A stretch of 64,000 bases of DNA, from the NCBI RefSeq assembly GCF_026015885.1, contig NZ_JAPDUG010000004.1:89762-153761 (forward strand). Reading direction: 5' to 3'. Positions 46,855 through 56,991 of the stretch are shown piece after piece (position 1 is the stretch's first letter; each line of letters opens with the position of its first letter). Origin of the DNA: Halocynthiibacter sp. SDUM655004. GTDB lineage: Bacteria; Pseudomonadota; Alphaproteobacteria; Rhodobacterales; Rhodobacteraceae. Both the position numbers and the translations under genes were made by a program. Below the pieces are notes generated by a model. It worked only from the letters and a program-made list of their open reading frames with translations. It had not been told where the DNA came from and made no database searches.

Positions 46855-48530
46855 CCCAAAAGTCTGCGTGCGATCACCTGAGCTTGAATTTCAGCAGCAC
46901 CTTCAAAAATATTCAGGATACGTGCGTCACAGAGGATGCGGCTGATCTGATACTCAAGCGCAAAGCCGTTGCCACCATGGATTTGCAACGCATTGTCCGC
47001 AGCCGCCCACGCGACGCGTGCGCCCAGTAGCTTAGCCATTCCGGCCTCTAGATCACAGCGCCTGTCGTTATCCTTCTCAGCGGCGGCGTGATAGCTTAGC
47101 TGTCGGGCGATCATAATTTCGACGGCCATCATCGCCAGTTTTCCGCCAACGCGTGGGAAATTTATGAGGCTCTTGCCGAATTGCTTTCGGTCTATGGCGT
47201 ATTGCATCCCGACCTCTAGGGCGTTTTGGGCCACGCCAATCGCACGTGCGGCAGTTTGGATGCGCGCGCTTTCGAAGGTCTGCATGAGCTGTTTAAAGCC
47301 TTTACCCTCTTCTCCGCCCAGGAGGTTCTCTGCATCCACCTTGAAGCCGTCGAAAGCCAGCTCGTATTCCTTCATGCCGCGATAGCCAAGCACCTCTATC
47401 TCGCCGCCGGTCATCCCAGCGCTAGGGAAATCTTCGGTTTCGGTTGCCGGCTCTTTTTCTGCCAAGAACATCGAGAGACCTTTGTGATCGCCGTTGTCCG
47501 GGTCAGTGCGGGCAAGGAGTGTCATGACGTTTGTGCGGGCGGCATGAGTGATCCACGTTTTATTGCCGGTGATCGAATAGGTTTCACCTTCGCGAATTGC
47601 ACGGGTCCGCAGGCTACCGAGGTCGCTTCCGGTGTTGGGTTCGGTAAACACGGCGGTGGGTAGTGTCTCGCCTGAAGCGATACGGGGAAGCCAGCTTTGT
47701 TTCTGCTCTTCAGTGCCCCCGCAAAGGATCAATTCCGCGGCAATCTCGCTCCGCGTGCCGAGGCTTCCAACGCCAATATAACCGCGAGATAATTCTTCGG
47801 AGACGACGCACATCGAAGCTTTAGACAGGCCAAAGCCACCGTATTCCTCTGGGATGGTTAGGCCAAACACGCCTAGCTCGGCCATTTCCTCAATGATCGC
47901 CATTGGAATGAGTTCATCCTTGAGGTGCCATTCATGCGCATTCGGAGCGACGCGCTCATCCGCAAAGCGGCGGAATTGGTCGCGGATCATTTCCAGATCC
48001 TCATCAAGCGCCGTGGCGCCGAATGTGGCGTGGCCATGGTTGGCTTGCATAAGCTCGACCAATTGGGTGCGCGCCGCTGAGGAGTTGCCTTGGGCCATCA
48101 GGCGCTCAACAGCGGGCGCGCTCAAAGCCGATGGAGAAATGCCGATGTCCTGCAATCGGGCGGTCTCTCCTTGGCTCATAGGAATGCCTCCTGCGATTTG
48201 GCAAAGGTACTCGCCAAAGCCGATCTGGAGGATCAATTGTTCAATTTCGGTAAAGCCATTGTCAGCAACAAGTTTTTCGGCCCAATGGTGCAACTGCGTG
48301 AGCGCGAGCTGATACGTAGCGAACCAAGACAGCGCATGGGCTGCGTATTGATGCTCTTCAAGGAGGGCCGCATCAATACGCCCGTCCTTGCTCAGCTTTT
48401 TGCGCAAGTTTTCCTTTGCTTCAGCGAGAAGCGCATCGACGGCGACGATGCTTTCGGCAGTAAGAGAAAGCAGGTTTGGGAGTACGGGAGTCGCGGCTTG
48501 GTTAAACATATCTTGTCCGTCGTGTGGCAT
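46851..48530 (-). CDS. Acyl-CoA dehydrogenase family protein
   Basis: A 559-residue flavoprotein that introduces a double bond into an acyl-CoA and passes electrons to ETF. About 140 residues at the N-terminus are an extra helical region, and the standard domain starts near 160 (DLEMIRDQFRRFADERVAPN). FAD contacts include TEPNTGSDLGSLRTRA and KTWITHAART. The C-terminal bundle has GGNGFALEYQISRILCDARI, the usual site of the arginine/FAD contact. The catalytic base cannot be assigned by eye. The start is ATG 48530, after GAGGG. The ETF subunits are encoded at 57.9-59.6 kb. Confidence 0.9.
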   Translation of the reverse strand: MPHDGQDMFNQAATPVLPNLLSLTAESIVAVDALLAEAKENLRKKLSKDGRIDAALLEEHQYAAHALSWFATYQLALTQLHHWAEKLVADNGFTEIEQLILQIGFGEYLCQIAGGIPMSQGETARLQDIGISPSALSAPAVERLMAQGNSSAARTQLVELMQANHGHATFGATALDEDLEMIRDQFRRFADERVAPNAHEWHLKDELIPMAIIEEMAELGVFGLTIPEEYGGFGLSKASMCVVSEELSRGYIGVGSLGTRSEIAAELILCGGTEEQKQSWLPRIASGETLPTAVFTEPNTGSDLGSLRTRAIREGETYSITGNKTWITHAARTNVMTLLARTDPDNGDHKGLSMFLAEKEPATETEDFPSAGMTGGEIEVLGYRGMKEYELAFDGFKVDAENLLGGEEGKGFKQLMQTFESARIQTAARAIGVAQNALEVGMQYAIDRKQFGKSLINFPRVGGKLAMMAVEIMIARQLSYHAAAEKDNDRRCDLEAGMAKLLGARVAWAAADNALQIHGGNGFALEYQISRILCDARILNIFEGAAEIQAQVIARRLLG

Positions 48531-48690
48531 GGCACCCTCGCTGTTTGGCTGAAACCTCAATAACCACTTCGCAGTCGCAGCGCAACAAAAATGCGTTCAG
48601 AGATAAGTTTGCCTCATTTTATAACTTTCTCGTTTTGTGGTGGCTTGCGCTTTTAATCGGCGTATAACGTGGGGCCAACGGAGATAATCT

Positions 48691-49461
48691 ATGCTGTCCT
48701 TCTTTCCAGAGTTAGGTTTTTTACCCTTTGTTTTTGCTTGCTTAATCACGGTTATCGCAGGGTTTGTTAAGGGTGCTACCGGCTTTGCAATGCCGATGAT
48801 TATGATCTCCGGTCTTGCATCAATCTTAAGCGCAGAGGCGGCTTTGGCTGCCTTGATCTTGCCGACTGTTGTTACAAATGCTGCGCAAGCATTGCGGCAG
48901 GGATTCGGTTCGGCTCTGGAATCGGCCAAGAAGTATCGTCTCTATCTCGGGCTGGTCTTGGTGTTCATTCTGGGCAGTGCGCAACTCGTAAGTATCTTGC
49001 CGCAGAAGCTCCTGTTCATATTGATCGGTGCGCCCATCACACTCTTTTCTGTTACCCAAATCATGGGGTGGACCTTACAGATCAGGCCGGAGCACAAGCG
49101 CAGGGCCGAAATTATTATCGGAAGCTTTGCAGGGTTCGTTGGAGGTTTGTCTGGCGTTTGGGGCCCGCCGACAGTCGCCTATCTCACAGCTCTGAACACC
49201 GAAAAGCGCGAGCAAATCCGCATACAAGGCGTTATCTATGGGCTTGGGGCCGTGGCGCTTCTTCTGGCGCATATCAAGTCGGGGGTGTTTAACGCTGATT
49301 CTGCGCCTTTCTCCGCTCTTATGCTGGTCCCAGCGATGATTGGGATGTGGGTAGGAGTGAAGGTTCAGGATCGCCTCGATCAAGCTAAATTCAAGAAGGT
49401 AACTCTTTTCGTTTTGATGATCGCAGGATTGAACTTGGTGCGTCGTGGTTTGATCGGATAG
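48691..49461 (+). CDS. TauE/SafE family membrane transporter
   Basis: A 256-residue membrane protein of the TauE/SafE (DUF81) family, which exports sulfite, sulfoacetate or related anions. The repeat motif appears as IAGFVKGATGFAMPMI near the N-terminus and GSFAGFVGGLSGVWGPPTVAYL in the second half. Seven to eight helices are predicted. GGAGA precedes the start. It is a single gene; the substrate is unknown, and no sulfonate genes are adjacent. Confidence 0.88.
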   Translation: MLSFFPELGFLPFVFACLITVIAGFVKGATGFAMPMIMISGLASILSAEAALAALILPTVVTNAAQALRQGFGSALESAKKYRLYLGLVLVFILGSAQLVSILPQKLLFILIGAPITLFSVTQIMGWTLQIRPEHKRRAEIIIGSFAGFVGGLSGVWGPPTVAYLTALNTEKREQIRIQGVIYGLGAVALLLAHIKSGVFNADSAPFSALMLVPAMIGMWVGVKVQDRLDQAKFKKVTLFVLMIAGLNLVRRGLIG

Positions 49462-49463
49462 AA

Positions 49464-49492
49464 AAACGCCCCAACCAACTGGTGGGGCGTTT
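49464..49492. terminator. Bidirectional terminator between tauE-like gene and pckA
   Basis: AAACGCCCCA/TGGGGCGTTT is a perfect 10-bp stem with a nine-base loop, flanked by A-rich and T-rich sequence, so it can serve both convergent genes. Confidence 0.85.
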
Positions 49493-49520
49493 GTAGTTTC
49501 TCTCTACAATTCGGTAAGCG

Positions 49521-51119
49521 TTAGCCAATGGCTGCAGCGCGTACGTCCTCGTCAATGTGATCTTCGTATTGGGCAAAGTTCTCCGAGAACATTGTGACAA
49601 GCTTTTCTGCCTGACGATCATAGGCTTCGGGGTTGTCCCATGTGCGGCGAGGATCAAGAAGAATATCCGCGACACCGTCAACAGAAACCGGAACATCAAA
49701 ACCGAAGTTCGGGTCTTTGCGGAAGACCGCTTTATTCAGGGAGCCATCAAGCGCCGCGGTGAGCAAAGCACGTGTCGCCTTGATCGGCATCCGCGAACCG
49801 GTTCCGTATGCGCCGCCGGTCCAGCCGGTGTTCACAAGCCAGCAGGTTGCGCCGTGCTTCGCGATTTTGTCGCGCAGAAGGTTGCCATAAACCTCGGGGC
49901 GGCGTGGCATGAAGGGTGCGCCGAAACAGGTTGAGAACGTGGGCTCCGGCTCGGTAACGCCACGCTCTGTACCCGCGACCTTAGACGTGAAGCCGGACAG
50001 GAAGTGATACATGGCCTGTGCAGGCGTCAGGCGACTGATCGGAGGAAGCACGCCGAACGCATCACATGTCAGCATGATGATGTTTTTCGGATGGCCGCCA
50101 AGCGCGCTTTGCGAGGCGTTGGAAATATACTCCAGCGGATATGCACAGCGCATGTTTGCGGTAAGGCTATCGTCTTTGAAGTCCAGTTCCTTTGTATGCG
50201 GATCAAAGACCATATTCTCGATTACGGTTCCGAATTTCTTTGTCGTTTCAAAGATTTCCGGCTCGGCCTCTGCCGACAGGTTGATCGTTTTCGCATAGCA
50301 CCCGCCTTCGAAGTTGAAGGTGCCGCGATCAGACCAGCCATGCTCGTCATCGCCAATCAGGACGCGTGCCGGGTCTGCGGAAAGCGTCGTTTTCCCCGTG
50401 CCGGAAAGACCGAAGAAAATTGCTGTATCGACCGGATTGCCCGGCGCGTGGTTGGCCGAGCAGTGCATCGGCATGATGCCTTTGTCAGGCAGCAGGTAAT
50501 TCAGAAGCGAGAAGACGGATTTCTTGTTCTCACCCGCATATTCCGTACCCGCAATCAGGATGAGTTTCTTGTCAAAGTTCATCGTGATGACGGTTTCGCT
50601 CCGGCATCCATGGCGCTCAGGGTCGGCCTTGAAGCTCGGGCAGTTGATGATCGTGAACTCGGGTACGAAATCCTCCAGCTCATCAAGCTCGGGGCGACGT
50701 AGGAGGTGACGAATAAATAATCCGTGCCACGCGAGCTCTGTCACAACACGCACATCAAGACGTTGGCTCGCATCTGCGCCACCGAAAAGGTCCTGAACGA
50801 AATAGTCGCCGCCCTTCATGTGCTCCAGAATGTCGGCGTAAAGAACGTCGAACTTTTCTGGTTCCATTGCTCCGTTGTTGTCCCACCAGATGTTCTCATC
50901 GACGCTTGGTGTGCGCACGACGAATTTGTCTTTGGGAGAACGACCTGTGTGCTTTCCGGTCGAAACGAGCAATGTGCCGCCTTGGCCGAGCGTACCTTCG
51001 CCGCGCTTCAGCGAAGCTTCGACAAGGGCAGGTTCTAGGAAGTTGTAGTAGATGTTTCCAAGGTCGGAAATTCCTTGGGATTCCAAAGTGAAGGAAGGGT
51101 TCACACAACCGTGTGTCAT
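49521..51119 (-). CDS. pckA: Phosphoenolpyruvate carboxykinase (ATP)
   Basis: A 532-residue gluconeogenic enzyme converting oxaloacetate and ATP to phosphoenolpyruvate, CO2 and ADP. The kinase-1a P-loop is [14 protein letters not shown]. The metal/substrate regions [21 protein letters not shown] and [15 protein letters not shown] are all present. The start is ATG 51119, after GAGGAG; the frame extends 62 codons upstream through promoter DNA. It is divergent from chvI-chvG, the conserved alphaproteobacterial arrangement, and a palindromic operator candidate lies upstream. Confidence 0.97.
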   Translation of the reverse strand: MTHGCVNPSFTLESQGISDLGNIYYNFLEPALVEASLKRGEGTLGQGGTLLVSTGKHTGRSPKDKFVVRTPSVDENIWWDNNGAMEPEKFDVLYADILEHMKGGDYFVQDLFGGADASQRLDVRVVTELAWHGLFIRHLLRRPELDELEDFVPEFTIINCPSFKADPERHGCRSETVITMNFDKKLILIAGTEYAGENKKSVFSLLNYLLPDKGIMPMHCSANHAPGNPVDTAIFFGLSGTGKTTLSADPARVLIGDDEHGWSDRGTFNFEGGCYAKTINLSAEAEPEIFETTKKFGTVIENMVFDPHTKELDFKDDSLTANMRCAYPLEYISNASQSALGGHPKNIIMLTCDAFGVLPPISRLTPAQAMYHFLSGFTSKVAGTERGVTEPEPTFSTCFGAPFMPRRPEVYGNLLRDKIAKHGATCWLVNTGWTGGAYGTGSRMPIKATRALLTAALDGSLNKAVFRKDPNFGFDVPVSVDGVADILLDPRRTWDNPEAYDRQAEKLVTMFSENFAQYEDHIDEDVRAAAIG

Positions 51120-51262
51120 AATCAAGCTCCTCGTGCCGTGTCCGCGCGGCACGCAATCTCTTGTTAAACGCGAAGGGCCAGTTTCGCGTACCAGTCGTGG
51201 GCCCGACTGATTTGACCAACTTATCATAGCTTTAGGAGATTTGAACCGTGCGGATACGCGCA

Positions 51263-51294
51263 GTTTGCGCAAACAGTTCAACGTTAGCGCAAGC
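51263..51294. promoter_or_regulatory. Palindrome in the pckA-chvI gap (LacI-type operator candidate)
   Basis: GTTTGCGCAAAC (51263-51274) is a perfect 12-bp palindrome with a central CG, as in LacI/GalR operators. GTTAGCGCAAGC (51283-51294) is an imperfect copy 20 bases on. The rest of the 347-base gap holds the two divergent promoters. On the pckA strand TATGAT (near 51229) resembles a -10 box, without a convincing -35. Confidence 0.4.
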
Positions 51295-51466
51295 ATTGTC
51301 GCCAAAGTTTCCGATAATGCACGGCCAGATGTGAAAACTTATGCCTTTTGGGGCACATTGTCTTTCAAACCCGAGAAGCGATTCGCAGTTAGTTGTTGAT
51401 TCGGTGAACTGACTTAAGGACAATGGCTGAAAAATTGGGCAGTCATAACAATAAGAGGAAAAATCC

Positions 51467-52168
51467 ATGTCGAAGATCGCTTTGGTCGACGATGACAGGA
51501 ATATCCTGACGTCGGTTGCAATGACCCTCGAAGCTGAGGGTTTTGAAGTTGAGACATATAACGACGGTCAATCCGCACTAGACGCTTTTAACAAGCGGCT
51601 TCCGGACATGGCTGTTCTTGATATCAAAATGCCGCGTATGGACGGCATGGACCTGCTTCAGCGCCTGCGTCAGAAAACGAAAATGCCCGTCATTTTCCTG
51701 ACGTCCAAGGATGACGAGATTGACGAAGTCCTCGGTCTGCGGATGGGTGCGGATGACTATGTGAAGAAACCGTTCTCGCAGCGCTTGCTTGTTGAGCGGA
51801 TTCGCGCGCTGCTTCGTCGTCAGGATGCAATTGCCGGAGAGGCCATTGCTGAAACGGAAGAAACCAAAGTCATCGAGCGCGGTGAACTTCGGATGGACCC
51901 GTTGCGGCACGCGGTGTCGTGGAAGGGCAAGGATGTATCGCTTACAGTGACAGAGTTTTTGTTGCTGCAAGCTTTGGCTCAGCGTCCCGGTTTTGTAAAA
52001 AGCCGTGATCAACTGATGGACGTGGCCTATGATGATCAGGTCTATGTGGATGACCGAACCATCGACAGCCACATTAAACGTTTGCGTAAAAAGATGCGGA
52101 CCGCGGATGACGACTTTTCCGCGATCGAAACGCTCTATGGTATCGGCTACAGGTATAACGAAGAGTAG
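51467..52168 (+). CDS. chvI: Response regulator ChvI
   Basis: A 233-residue OmpR-family regulator. The receiver has its phosphorylation site at Asp52 ([12 protein letters not shown]) and the conserved Lys in VKKPFSQ; a winged-helix DNA-binding domain follows ([18 protein letters not shown]). In rhizobia ChvI governs responses to acid and envelope stress, exopolysaccharide and host association. The partner kinase gene follows 39 bases later. AAGAGGAAA precedes the ATG. Confidence 0.95.
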   Translation: MSKIALVDDDRNILTSVAMTLEAEGFEVETYNDGQSALDAFNKRLPDMAVLDIKMPRMDGMDLLQRLRQKTKMPVIFLTSKDDEIDEVLGLRMGADDYVKKPFSQRLLVERIRALLRRQDAIAGEAIAETEETKVIERGELRMDPLRHAVSWKGKDVSLTVTEFLLLQALAQRPGFVKSRDQLMDVAYDDQVYVDDRTIDSHIKRLRKKMRTADDDFSAIETLYGIGYRYNEE

Positions 52169-52207
52169 TAGCCCTCAAGTATTGGTAATGGTGTGCGCGA
52201 TTCAGTA

Positions 52208-53884
52208 ATGGCAAAAGAGGCGAACGTCGTCCTCGGCGAAGATTGGGACGGTCCAAGCAGTAGTGTTGAGTCCGAGTTGCGAGCGAGCCGCCGCAGACGG
52301 AACATCGTTGCGCTTAACCGTTCGCCATTGGCACGGAAAATCATCACCTTCAATTTGTTGGCGCTGGTCATCCTTGTTGCCGGCGTTCTATACCTGAATC
52401 CGTTTCGCGACAGTCTCGTTTTGCAACGTGAAAAAGGGTTGATCGTTGAGTCCCAGCTGATTGCCAATGTTTTCCAAGCGCAATTTTCAGACCAGACGAA
52501 TGTTCCCAATGCCTTTGATATTTCGAAAACGCTGCAGTCTCTCGCGCTTCCTCAAGGCGTAGAGGCCTATGCGTTTGATACGCAGGGGCGGCTGATTGCA
52601 AGCACCGAGGGGCGTGAACGGCCGGAAAACGCCGCTTTGGCAAACCTTGAAGCCAAGCAGCGCAGCACGATGATTACGGATTTCCTGAATTCGGCATGGG
52701 AGACTTTATCGGGTATATTCGGCGAAGGGCCCGAGGTTGGTGTGCAAGGGTCCATCTCTGATATGGCGAGCAATCTTGCCTCCAAAACCACCGAGGGAAC
52801 ACAGGTTCACACCGGATATGATGCGGATGGCGGAGCTATATTCGCCGTGGCGTCACCTGTTATAGTGAACGGTGTGCAAATTGGTGCGGTTGCGATAACC
52901 AGCGCTGAGGGTGAGATTGATTTCCTCGTGCGAAGTGAGCGCGAGCAAGTCTTGCAGATGTTCGTCATCGCGATTCTTGTGTCTGTTGGCCTCAGCCTCG
53001 TATTGGCCTCCACCATCGCAAATCCACTCTCTGATCTTGCCGCTGCTGCCGAGCTTGGCCGCGACAAGAACGCTCGTAAGATGAGCCCGAACCGTGTTCG
53101 TATTCCTGATCTGACGGCAAGACCGGACGAGATCGGACGGCTCTCAGGCGCGCTGCGTGGGATGGTGACGGCACTCTATGACCGTATTGAGGGCAACGAG
53201 CAGTTTGCCGCTGATGTCGCCCATGAGATCAAGAACCCGCTGGCTTCTCTGCGTTCCGCAGTGGGCACGCTTCGCGTTGCAAAGCGCGATGATCAGCGCG
53301 AGAAACTGCTTGATGTCATCGATCACGACGTTCGGCGGCTTGATCGTTTGGTGAGTGATATTTCCAACGCATCGCGTCTTGATAGCGAGTTGGTGCGTGA
53401 GGAAGAGGAGCGCTTTGATCTTCTGCATATGCTCTCCAATATTACCGACTATCTAGGGAGTGATGCCAAAAGCAAAGGCGTTGAGTTCATCTCCGATTTG
53501 CCGAACCAACCAATTTATCTGCAAGGTCTAGAAGCGCGGCTTGCGCAGGTCTTTGTGAACCTTGTGACCAACGCGATTTCGTTTTGTGACAACGGTGATG
53601 CGATCCGCGTTTGGGCGCGACAGCGTGAGAACCGTGTTCTGATCGTGGTTGAAGACACGGGCCCCGGTATTCCGGACCAAGCCTTACAGAAGATTTTCCA
53701 GCGGTTCTATTCCGAACGTCCCCCTGGTCAATTCGGTAATAACTCCGGTTTAGGGTTGGCGATTTCCAAACAGATCGTCGAAGCACATGGTGGCGTAATC
53801 TGGGCCGAGAACATTCGCCCGACAGACGCTGACATCACTTCAGAGCCACTTGGTGCGCGTTTTGTTGTTGGTCTACCGCTTTAA
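52208..53884 (+). CDS. chvG: Sensor histidine kinase ChvG
   Basis: A 558-residue inner-membrane kinase. A cytoplasmic N-tail leads to helix 1 (IITFNLLALVILVAGVLYL), a periplasmic sensor of about 200 residues, a second helix (MFVIAILVSVGLSLVLASTIA) and a HAMP linker. The H-box is DVAHEIKNPLASLRS, and the ATPase domain has VEDTGPGIP and SGLGLAISKQI. In rhizobia the sensor is held inactive by the periplasmic repressor ExoR; no exoR gene lies here. The start is ATG 52208, or GTG 52193 in frame; neither has a strong ribosome site. Confidence 0.94.
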   Translation: MAKEANVVLGEDWDGPSSSVESELRASRRRRNIVALNRSPLARKIITFNLLALVILVAGVLYLNPFRDSLVLQREKGLIVESQLIANVFQAQFSDQTNVPNAFDISKTLQSLALPQGVEAYAFDTQGRLIASTEGRERPENAALANLEAKQRSTMITDFLNSAWETLSGIFGEGPEVGVQGSISDMASNLASKTTEGTQVHTGYDADGGAIFAVASPVIVNGVQIGAVAITSAEGEIDFLVRSEREQVLQMFVIAILVSVGLSLVLASTIANPLSDLAAAAELGRDKNARKMSPNRVRIPDLTARPDEIGRLSGALRGMVTALYDRIEGNEQFAADVAHEIKNPLASLRSAVGTLRVAKRDDQREKLLDVIDHDVRRLDRLVSDISNASRLDSELVREEEERFDLLHMLSNITDYLGSDAKSKGVEFISDLPNQPIYLQGLEARLAQVFVNLVTNAISFCDNGDAIRVWARQRENRVLIVVEDTGPGIPDQALQKIFQRFYSERPPGQFGNNSGLGLAISKQIVEAHGGVIWAENIRPTDADITSEPLGARFVVGLPL

Positions 53885-53905
53885 GCCATCCGTGCGTGTG
53901 CTCCC

Positions 53906-54328
53906 ATGAGTGAGCAAGAATATCTGCATGCAAGTTGTGTTGCGTTGAATGGCAAAGCTGCGGTGATCCTCGGGGCATCTGGAAGCGGTAAGTCGACACT
54001 GGCGCTTCAAATGATCGGACAGGGCGCAAAGCTTGTTTCCGATGATGGCGTGTTCTTAAGATGCGCGGGAGAGACACTTGTTGCAGCAGCGCCAGAGGCT
54101 CAGCGTGGCAAGATCGAAGTCAGGGGAATTGGGATCGTAAACGTGGAATTCACGGAGCGTGCGACGGTTTCTTTGTTTGTTGATCTCAATACGGAAGAAA
54201 GCGAGCGATTACCGCCATTTCGAACAATCGAGTACCTTGGCCAAAAAGCCCCCTTGTATCATCGCATTAAGGGTGATCACCTTGCAATCGCACTCACACA
54301 GATTCTCTTGAACGGTAGATCCGATTGA
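53906..54328 (+). CDS. hprK: Short HPr kinase/phosphorylase
   Basis: A 140-residue protein equal to the C-terminal catalytic domain of HprK; the N-terminal domain of the Gram-positive enzyme (~310 aa) is absent, as is normal in alphaproteobacteria. Walker A is GASGSGKS (23-30), and the HprK signature appears as [12 protein letters not shown]. It would phosphorylate HPr on the regulatory serine, which the HPr at 55.7 kb retains (Ser47). It is in the chvI-chvG-hprK-rapZ-EIIA-HPr run; its stop overlaps the rapZ start. Confidence 0.92.
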   Translation: MSEQEYLHASCVALNGKAAVILGASGSGKSTLALQMIGQGAKLVSDDGVFLRCAGETLVAAAPEAQRGKIEVRGIGIVNVEFTERATVSLFVDLNTEESERLPPFRTIEYLGQKAPLYHRIKGDHLAIALTQILLNGRSD

Positions 54329-55263
54329 ACAGTAATACTTCATCTTCAACTGACGCCGCTGCGCATCAAAATAACCTACGGGTTGTTCTGGTGACCGGCC
54401 CGTCTGGCGCTGGGCGTTCGACAGCGATCAACGCACTCGAGGACGCAGGGTACGAGGCGATTGACAATTTGCCTCTATCTCTAGTTCCTCGCTTGCTGGA
54501 AGGGGCAGCGCACAGTGTGCCACTGGCCTTGGGTATCGATGCGCGGAACAGGGATTTTAGCGCGAGCGGCCTGATCGAGCTTATTGAAACACTGGCATCG
54601 CGCGATGATGTGTCTTGCGAGGTTCTCTATCTGGACTGCAGCAAAAACACGCTAATCCGCCGTTTCTCGGAAACGCGTCGGAGGCATCCACTTGCGCCAG
54701 CAGAGGAGCCAGGTATTGGCATTGAGCGCGAATTTGATCTCTTGAAGCCGATCCTTGTTCGAGCGGATGTTCTTATCGATACCACTGAGTTTTCGCCCCA
54801 CGATCTACGTGCTGAAGTGGAACAGTGGTTTGCGCCGAAATCAGGTCAGAAACTCGCTGTCTCAATTCACAGCTTTTCCTACAAACGGGGCGTGCCGCGC
54901 GGGATCGATATGATCTTTGACGTGCGGTTCTTGCGCAATCCTTATTGGGACGAGTCGCTGCGCAGTATGGATGGCCGAGATGAGCGTGTTGCAAGCTATG
55001 TCGAAGAAGACGAGCGCTTCGATGCATTTTTTGTGAAGATTCGTGAGCTTTGCGAAATGCTGCTGCCTGCCTATATCGAAGAAGGCAAAACGCATTTTTC
55101 AATTGGCTTCGGGTGTACCGGAGGGCAACACCGTAGCGTCACTGTTACGGAAAAACTCGCGAATGCGCTTGCAGAGGGCGGTTGGCAGGTGTCAATTAGA
55201 CATCGGGAAATGGAACGTCGGGCGGTGGCATCGCCAGACCTAAGTACGGGAAAGCTGGCGTGA
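54325..55263 (+). CDS. rapZ: RNase adapter RapZ (P-loop nucleotide-binding protein)
   Basis: A 312-residue protein of the RapZ/YvcJ family. The N-terminal P-loop reads GPSGAGRS (25-32), with Arg in place of the usual Lys. The C-terminal domain has [20 protein letters not shown] and [14 protein letters not shown], which in E. coli bind small RNAs and glucosamine-6-phosphate and control GlmS. The start is a TTG overlapping the hprK stop; this rare codon may lower expression. An alphaproteobacterial RNA partner is unknown. It is coupled to the EIIA gene by a GTGA overlap. Confidence 0.92.
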   Translation: MNSNTSSSTDAAAHQNNLRVVLVTGPSGAGRSTAINALEDAGYEAIDNLPLSLVPRLLEGAAHSVPLALGIDARNRDFSASGLIELIETLASRDDVSCEVLYLDCSKNTLIRRFSETRRRHPLAPAEEPGIGIEREFDLLKPILVRADVLIDTTEFSPHDLRAEVEQWFAPKSGQKLAVSIHSFSYKRGVPRGIDMIFDVRFLRNPYWDESLRSMDGRDERVASYVEEDERFDAFFVKIRELCEMLLPAYIEEGKTHFSIGFGCTGGQHRSVTVTEKLANALAEGGWQVSIRHREMERRAVASPDLSTGKLA

Positions 55264-55655
55264 TCGGAATTGTGATCGTCGCTCATGGCGGTTTAGCCAA
55301 AGAGTATAAATCGGCTGTCGAACATGTTGTCGGCAAGCAAGAAGGCATTCGCGCGATTGCAATCGAGGATGATTGTGACCGTGGCGATAAGCAATGTGAA
55401 ATTTGTGAAGCTGCGGATGCGGTAGATACGGGCGATGGCGTCATCGTCGTGACCGACCTTTTCGGTGGTTCTCCGTCGAACCTTTCCTTAAAAGCCTGTA
55501 GCCCGAAAAACCGTAAAATTCTGTACGGTGCGAATTTGCCTATGCTTGTGAAACTTGCAAAGTGCAGAACGAGTTCGGTGCAGAACGCAGTCGATTGCGC
55601 TATGCAGGCAGGCCGAAAATACATTAATAGTTTTGACGCAAGTCCAACAAATTAG
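55260..55655 (+). CDS. manX: PTS EIIA component, mannose family
   Basis: A 131-residue EIIA domain of the mannose type. The phosphorylated residue is His9 in [15 protein letters not shown]. The [13 protein letters not shown] stretch is the family core. No EIIB or EIIC genes are adjacent, so it cannot import sugar here; it belongs to the regulatory PTS seen in alphaproteobacteria and probably reports phosphoenolpyruvate/nitrogen status. Its GTG start overlaps the rapZ stop. Confidence 0.92.
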   Translation: MIGIVIVAHGGLAKEYKSAVEHVVGKQEGIRAIAIEDDCDRGDKQCEICEAADAVDTGDGVIVVTDLFGGSPSNLSLKACSPKNRKILYGANLPMLVKLAKCRTSSVQNAVDCAMQAGRKYINSFDASPTN

Positions 55656-55660
55656 GCATT

Positions 55661-55933
55661 ATGAGCATTTCAAGAACGTTTCCGATCGTTAACGAAAAAG
55701 GGCTGCATGCACGTGCGTCTGCCAAACTCGTCGAAGTTGTCGAGGAATTTGACGCGCGCGCCGAAGTTTCAAAAGACGGCATGAGCGCATCCGGCGATTC
55801 CATTATGGGTTTGTTGATGCTCGCCGCCGCTAAGGGCTCTTCGATCGAAGTCACAACCTCTGGCAATGATGCCGAAAAACTTGCCGACGCGCTTGAAGCG
55901 CTTGTTGCCGACAAGTTTGGCGAAGAGTTTTAG
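55661..55933 (+). CDS. ptsH: Phosphocarrier protein HPr
   Basis: A 90-residue HPr. The phosphotransfer histidine is His16 in KGLHARASAKLVE, and the regulatory serine for HprK is Ser47 in SGDSIMGLLML. It passes phosphate from EI (not in this window) to the EIIA encoded five bases upstream. Kinase, EIIA and HPr in one run form a nearly complete regulatory phosphorelay. Confidence 0.95.
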   Translation: MSISRTFPIVNEKGLHARASAKLVEVVEEFDARAEVSKDGMSASGDSIMGLLMLAAAKGSSIEVTTSGNDAEKLADALEALVADKFGEEF

Positions 55934-55939
55934 CCCGTT

Positions 55940-56815
55940 TTATCGGGTCGGAACCGGCGTTTCCCCGCGGTAATCATAGAAACCGCGCTGTGTTTTGCGG
56001 CCGAGCCATCCGGCCTCTACATATTTGGTTAGGAGCGGGCAGGGGCGATATTTGGTGTCGGCAAGCCCGTCATGAAGCACGTTCATAATCGCGAGACACG
56101 TATCAAGTCCGATGAAATCGGCCAACTCTAGTGGCCCCATAGGATGGTTCGCGCCAAGCTTGAGGGAGCTATCAATGGACGCGACCGAGCCGACACCTTC
56201 ATAGAGCGTATAAACGGCTTCGTTGATCATCGGCATCAAAATGCGGTTCACGATGAAGGCAGGGAAGTCTTCGGCTGACGCTGCTGTTTTCCCGAGATTT
56301 TCAACAACTCCAAGGCAAGCTTGGTAGGTTTCCTCGTCGGTTGCGATACCACGGATCAGTTCGACCAACTGCATGATCGGAACCGGATTCATGAAGTGGA
56401 ACCCCATGAACTTTTCGGGGCGGTCCGTACCGCTGGCAAGTCGCGTGATCGAGATCGATGAGGTATTCGAGGTTAGGATCGTTTCAGGCTTTAGGTGTGG
56501 CAACAAACTTGCGAAAATTTGAACCTTAATATCTTCACGCTCTGTCGCCGCTTCAATCACGAGATCAGTTTCGCCAAGGTCGGCAATGTTTAATGTTGTT
56601 GTGATATTGCTCATCGCGGCGTCACGGGTCTCTTGCGAGATTTTCTCGCGGCTTACCTGACGATCAAGATTAGACTGGATTGTGTTAACCGCTGCTTGCA
56701 ACTGCTCTTCGGAAATGTCTGTTAAAACAACTTCATAGCCGGCGGCGGCAAAAACATGGGCGATACCGTTACCCATTTGCCCGGCGCCAATCACGCCAAC
56801 TTTCCTGATTTCCAT
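55940..56815 (-). CDS. 3-hydroxybutyryl-CoA dehydrogenase
   Basis: A 291-residue NAD(P)-dependent enzyme oxidising or reducing 3-hydroxybutyryl-CoA, in butyrate, polyhydroxybutyrate or ethylmalonyl-CoA metabolism. The NAD motif is VGVIGAGQMGNGIAHVFAAAGYEV. The catalytic His lies in MGFHFMNPVPIMQLVELIRG, and the C-terminal domain has NRILMPMINEAVYTL and GANHPMGPLELADFIGLD. It is a single gene, convergent with ptsH. Confidence 0.95.
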   Translation of the reverse strand: MEIRKVGVIGAGQMGNGIAHVFAAAGYEVVLTDISEEQLQAAVNTIQSNLDRQVSREKISQETRDAAMSNITTTLNIADLGETDLVIEAATEREDIKVQIFASLLPHLKPETILTSNTSSISITRLASGTDRPEKFMGFHFMNPVPIMQLVELIRGIATDEETYQACLGVVENLGKTAASAEDFPAFIVNRILMPMINEAVYTLYEGVGSVASIDSSLKLGANHPMGPLELADFIGLDTCLAIMNVLHDGLADTKYRPCPLLTKYVEAGWLGRKTQRGFYDYRGETPVPTR

Positions 56816-56991
56816 CGTCCGAGTTCCTTTGTGCCAATCGTGCGGATGTTATGCCGCAGCGCGGCGCAGATGCAAGGGCCATTCAACGCGCGAATGGGTT
56901 CTGCAAATAGAGACAATTTTAGCATTAGCATTTTGGAAAGAGCTTTGCAGCACCCTCAGCCTCGGGTGAGTCTAAATATGAGGTGGGTGTA

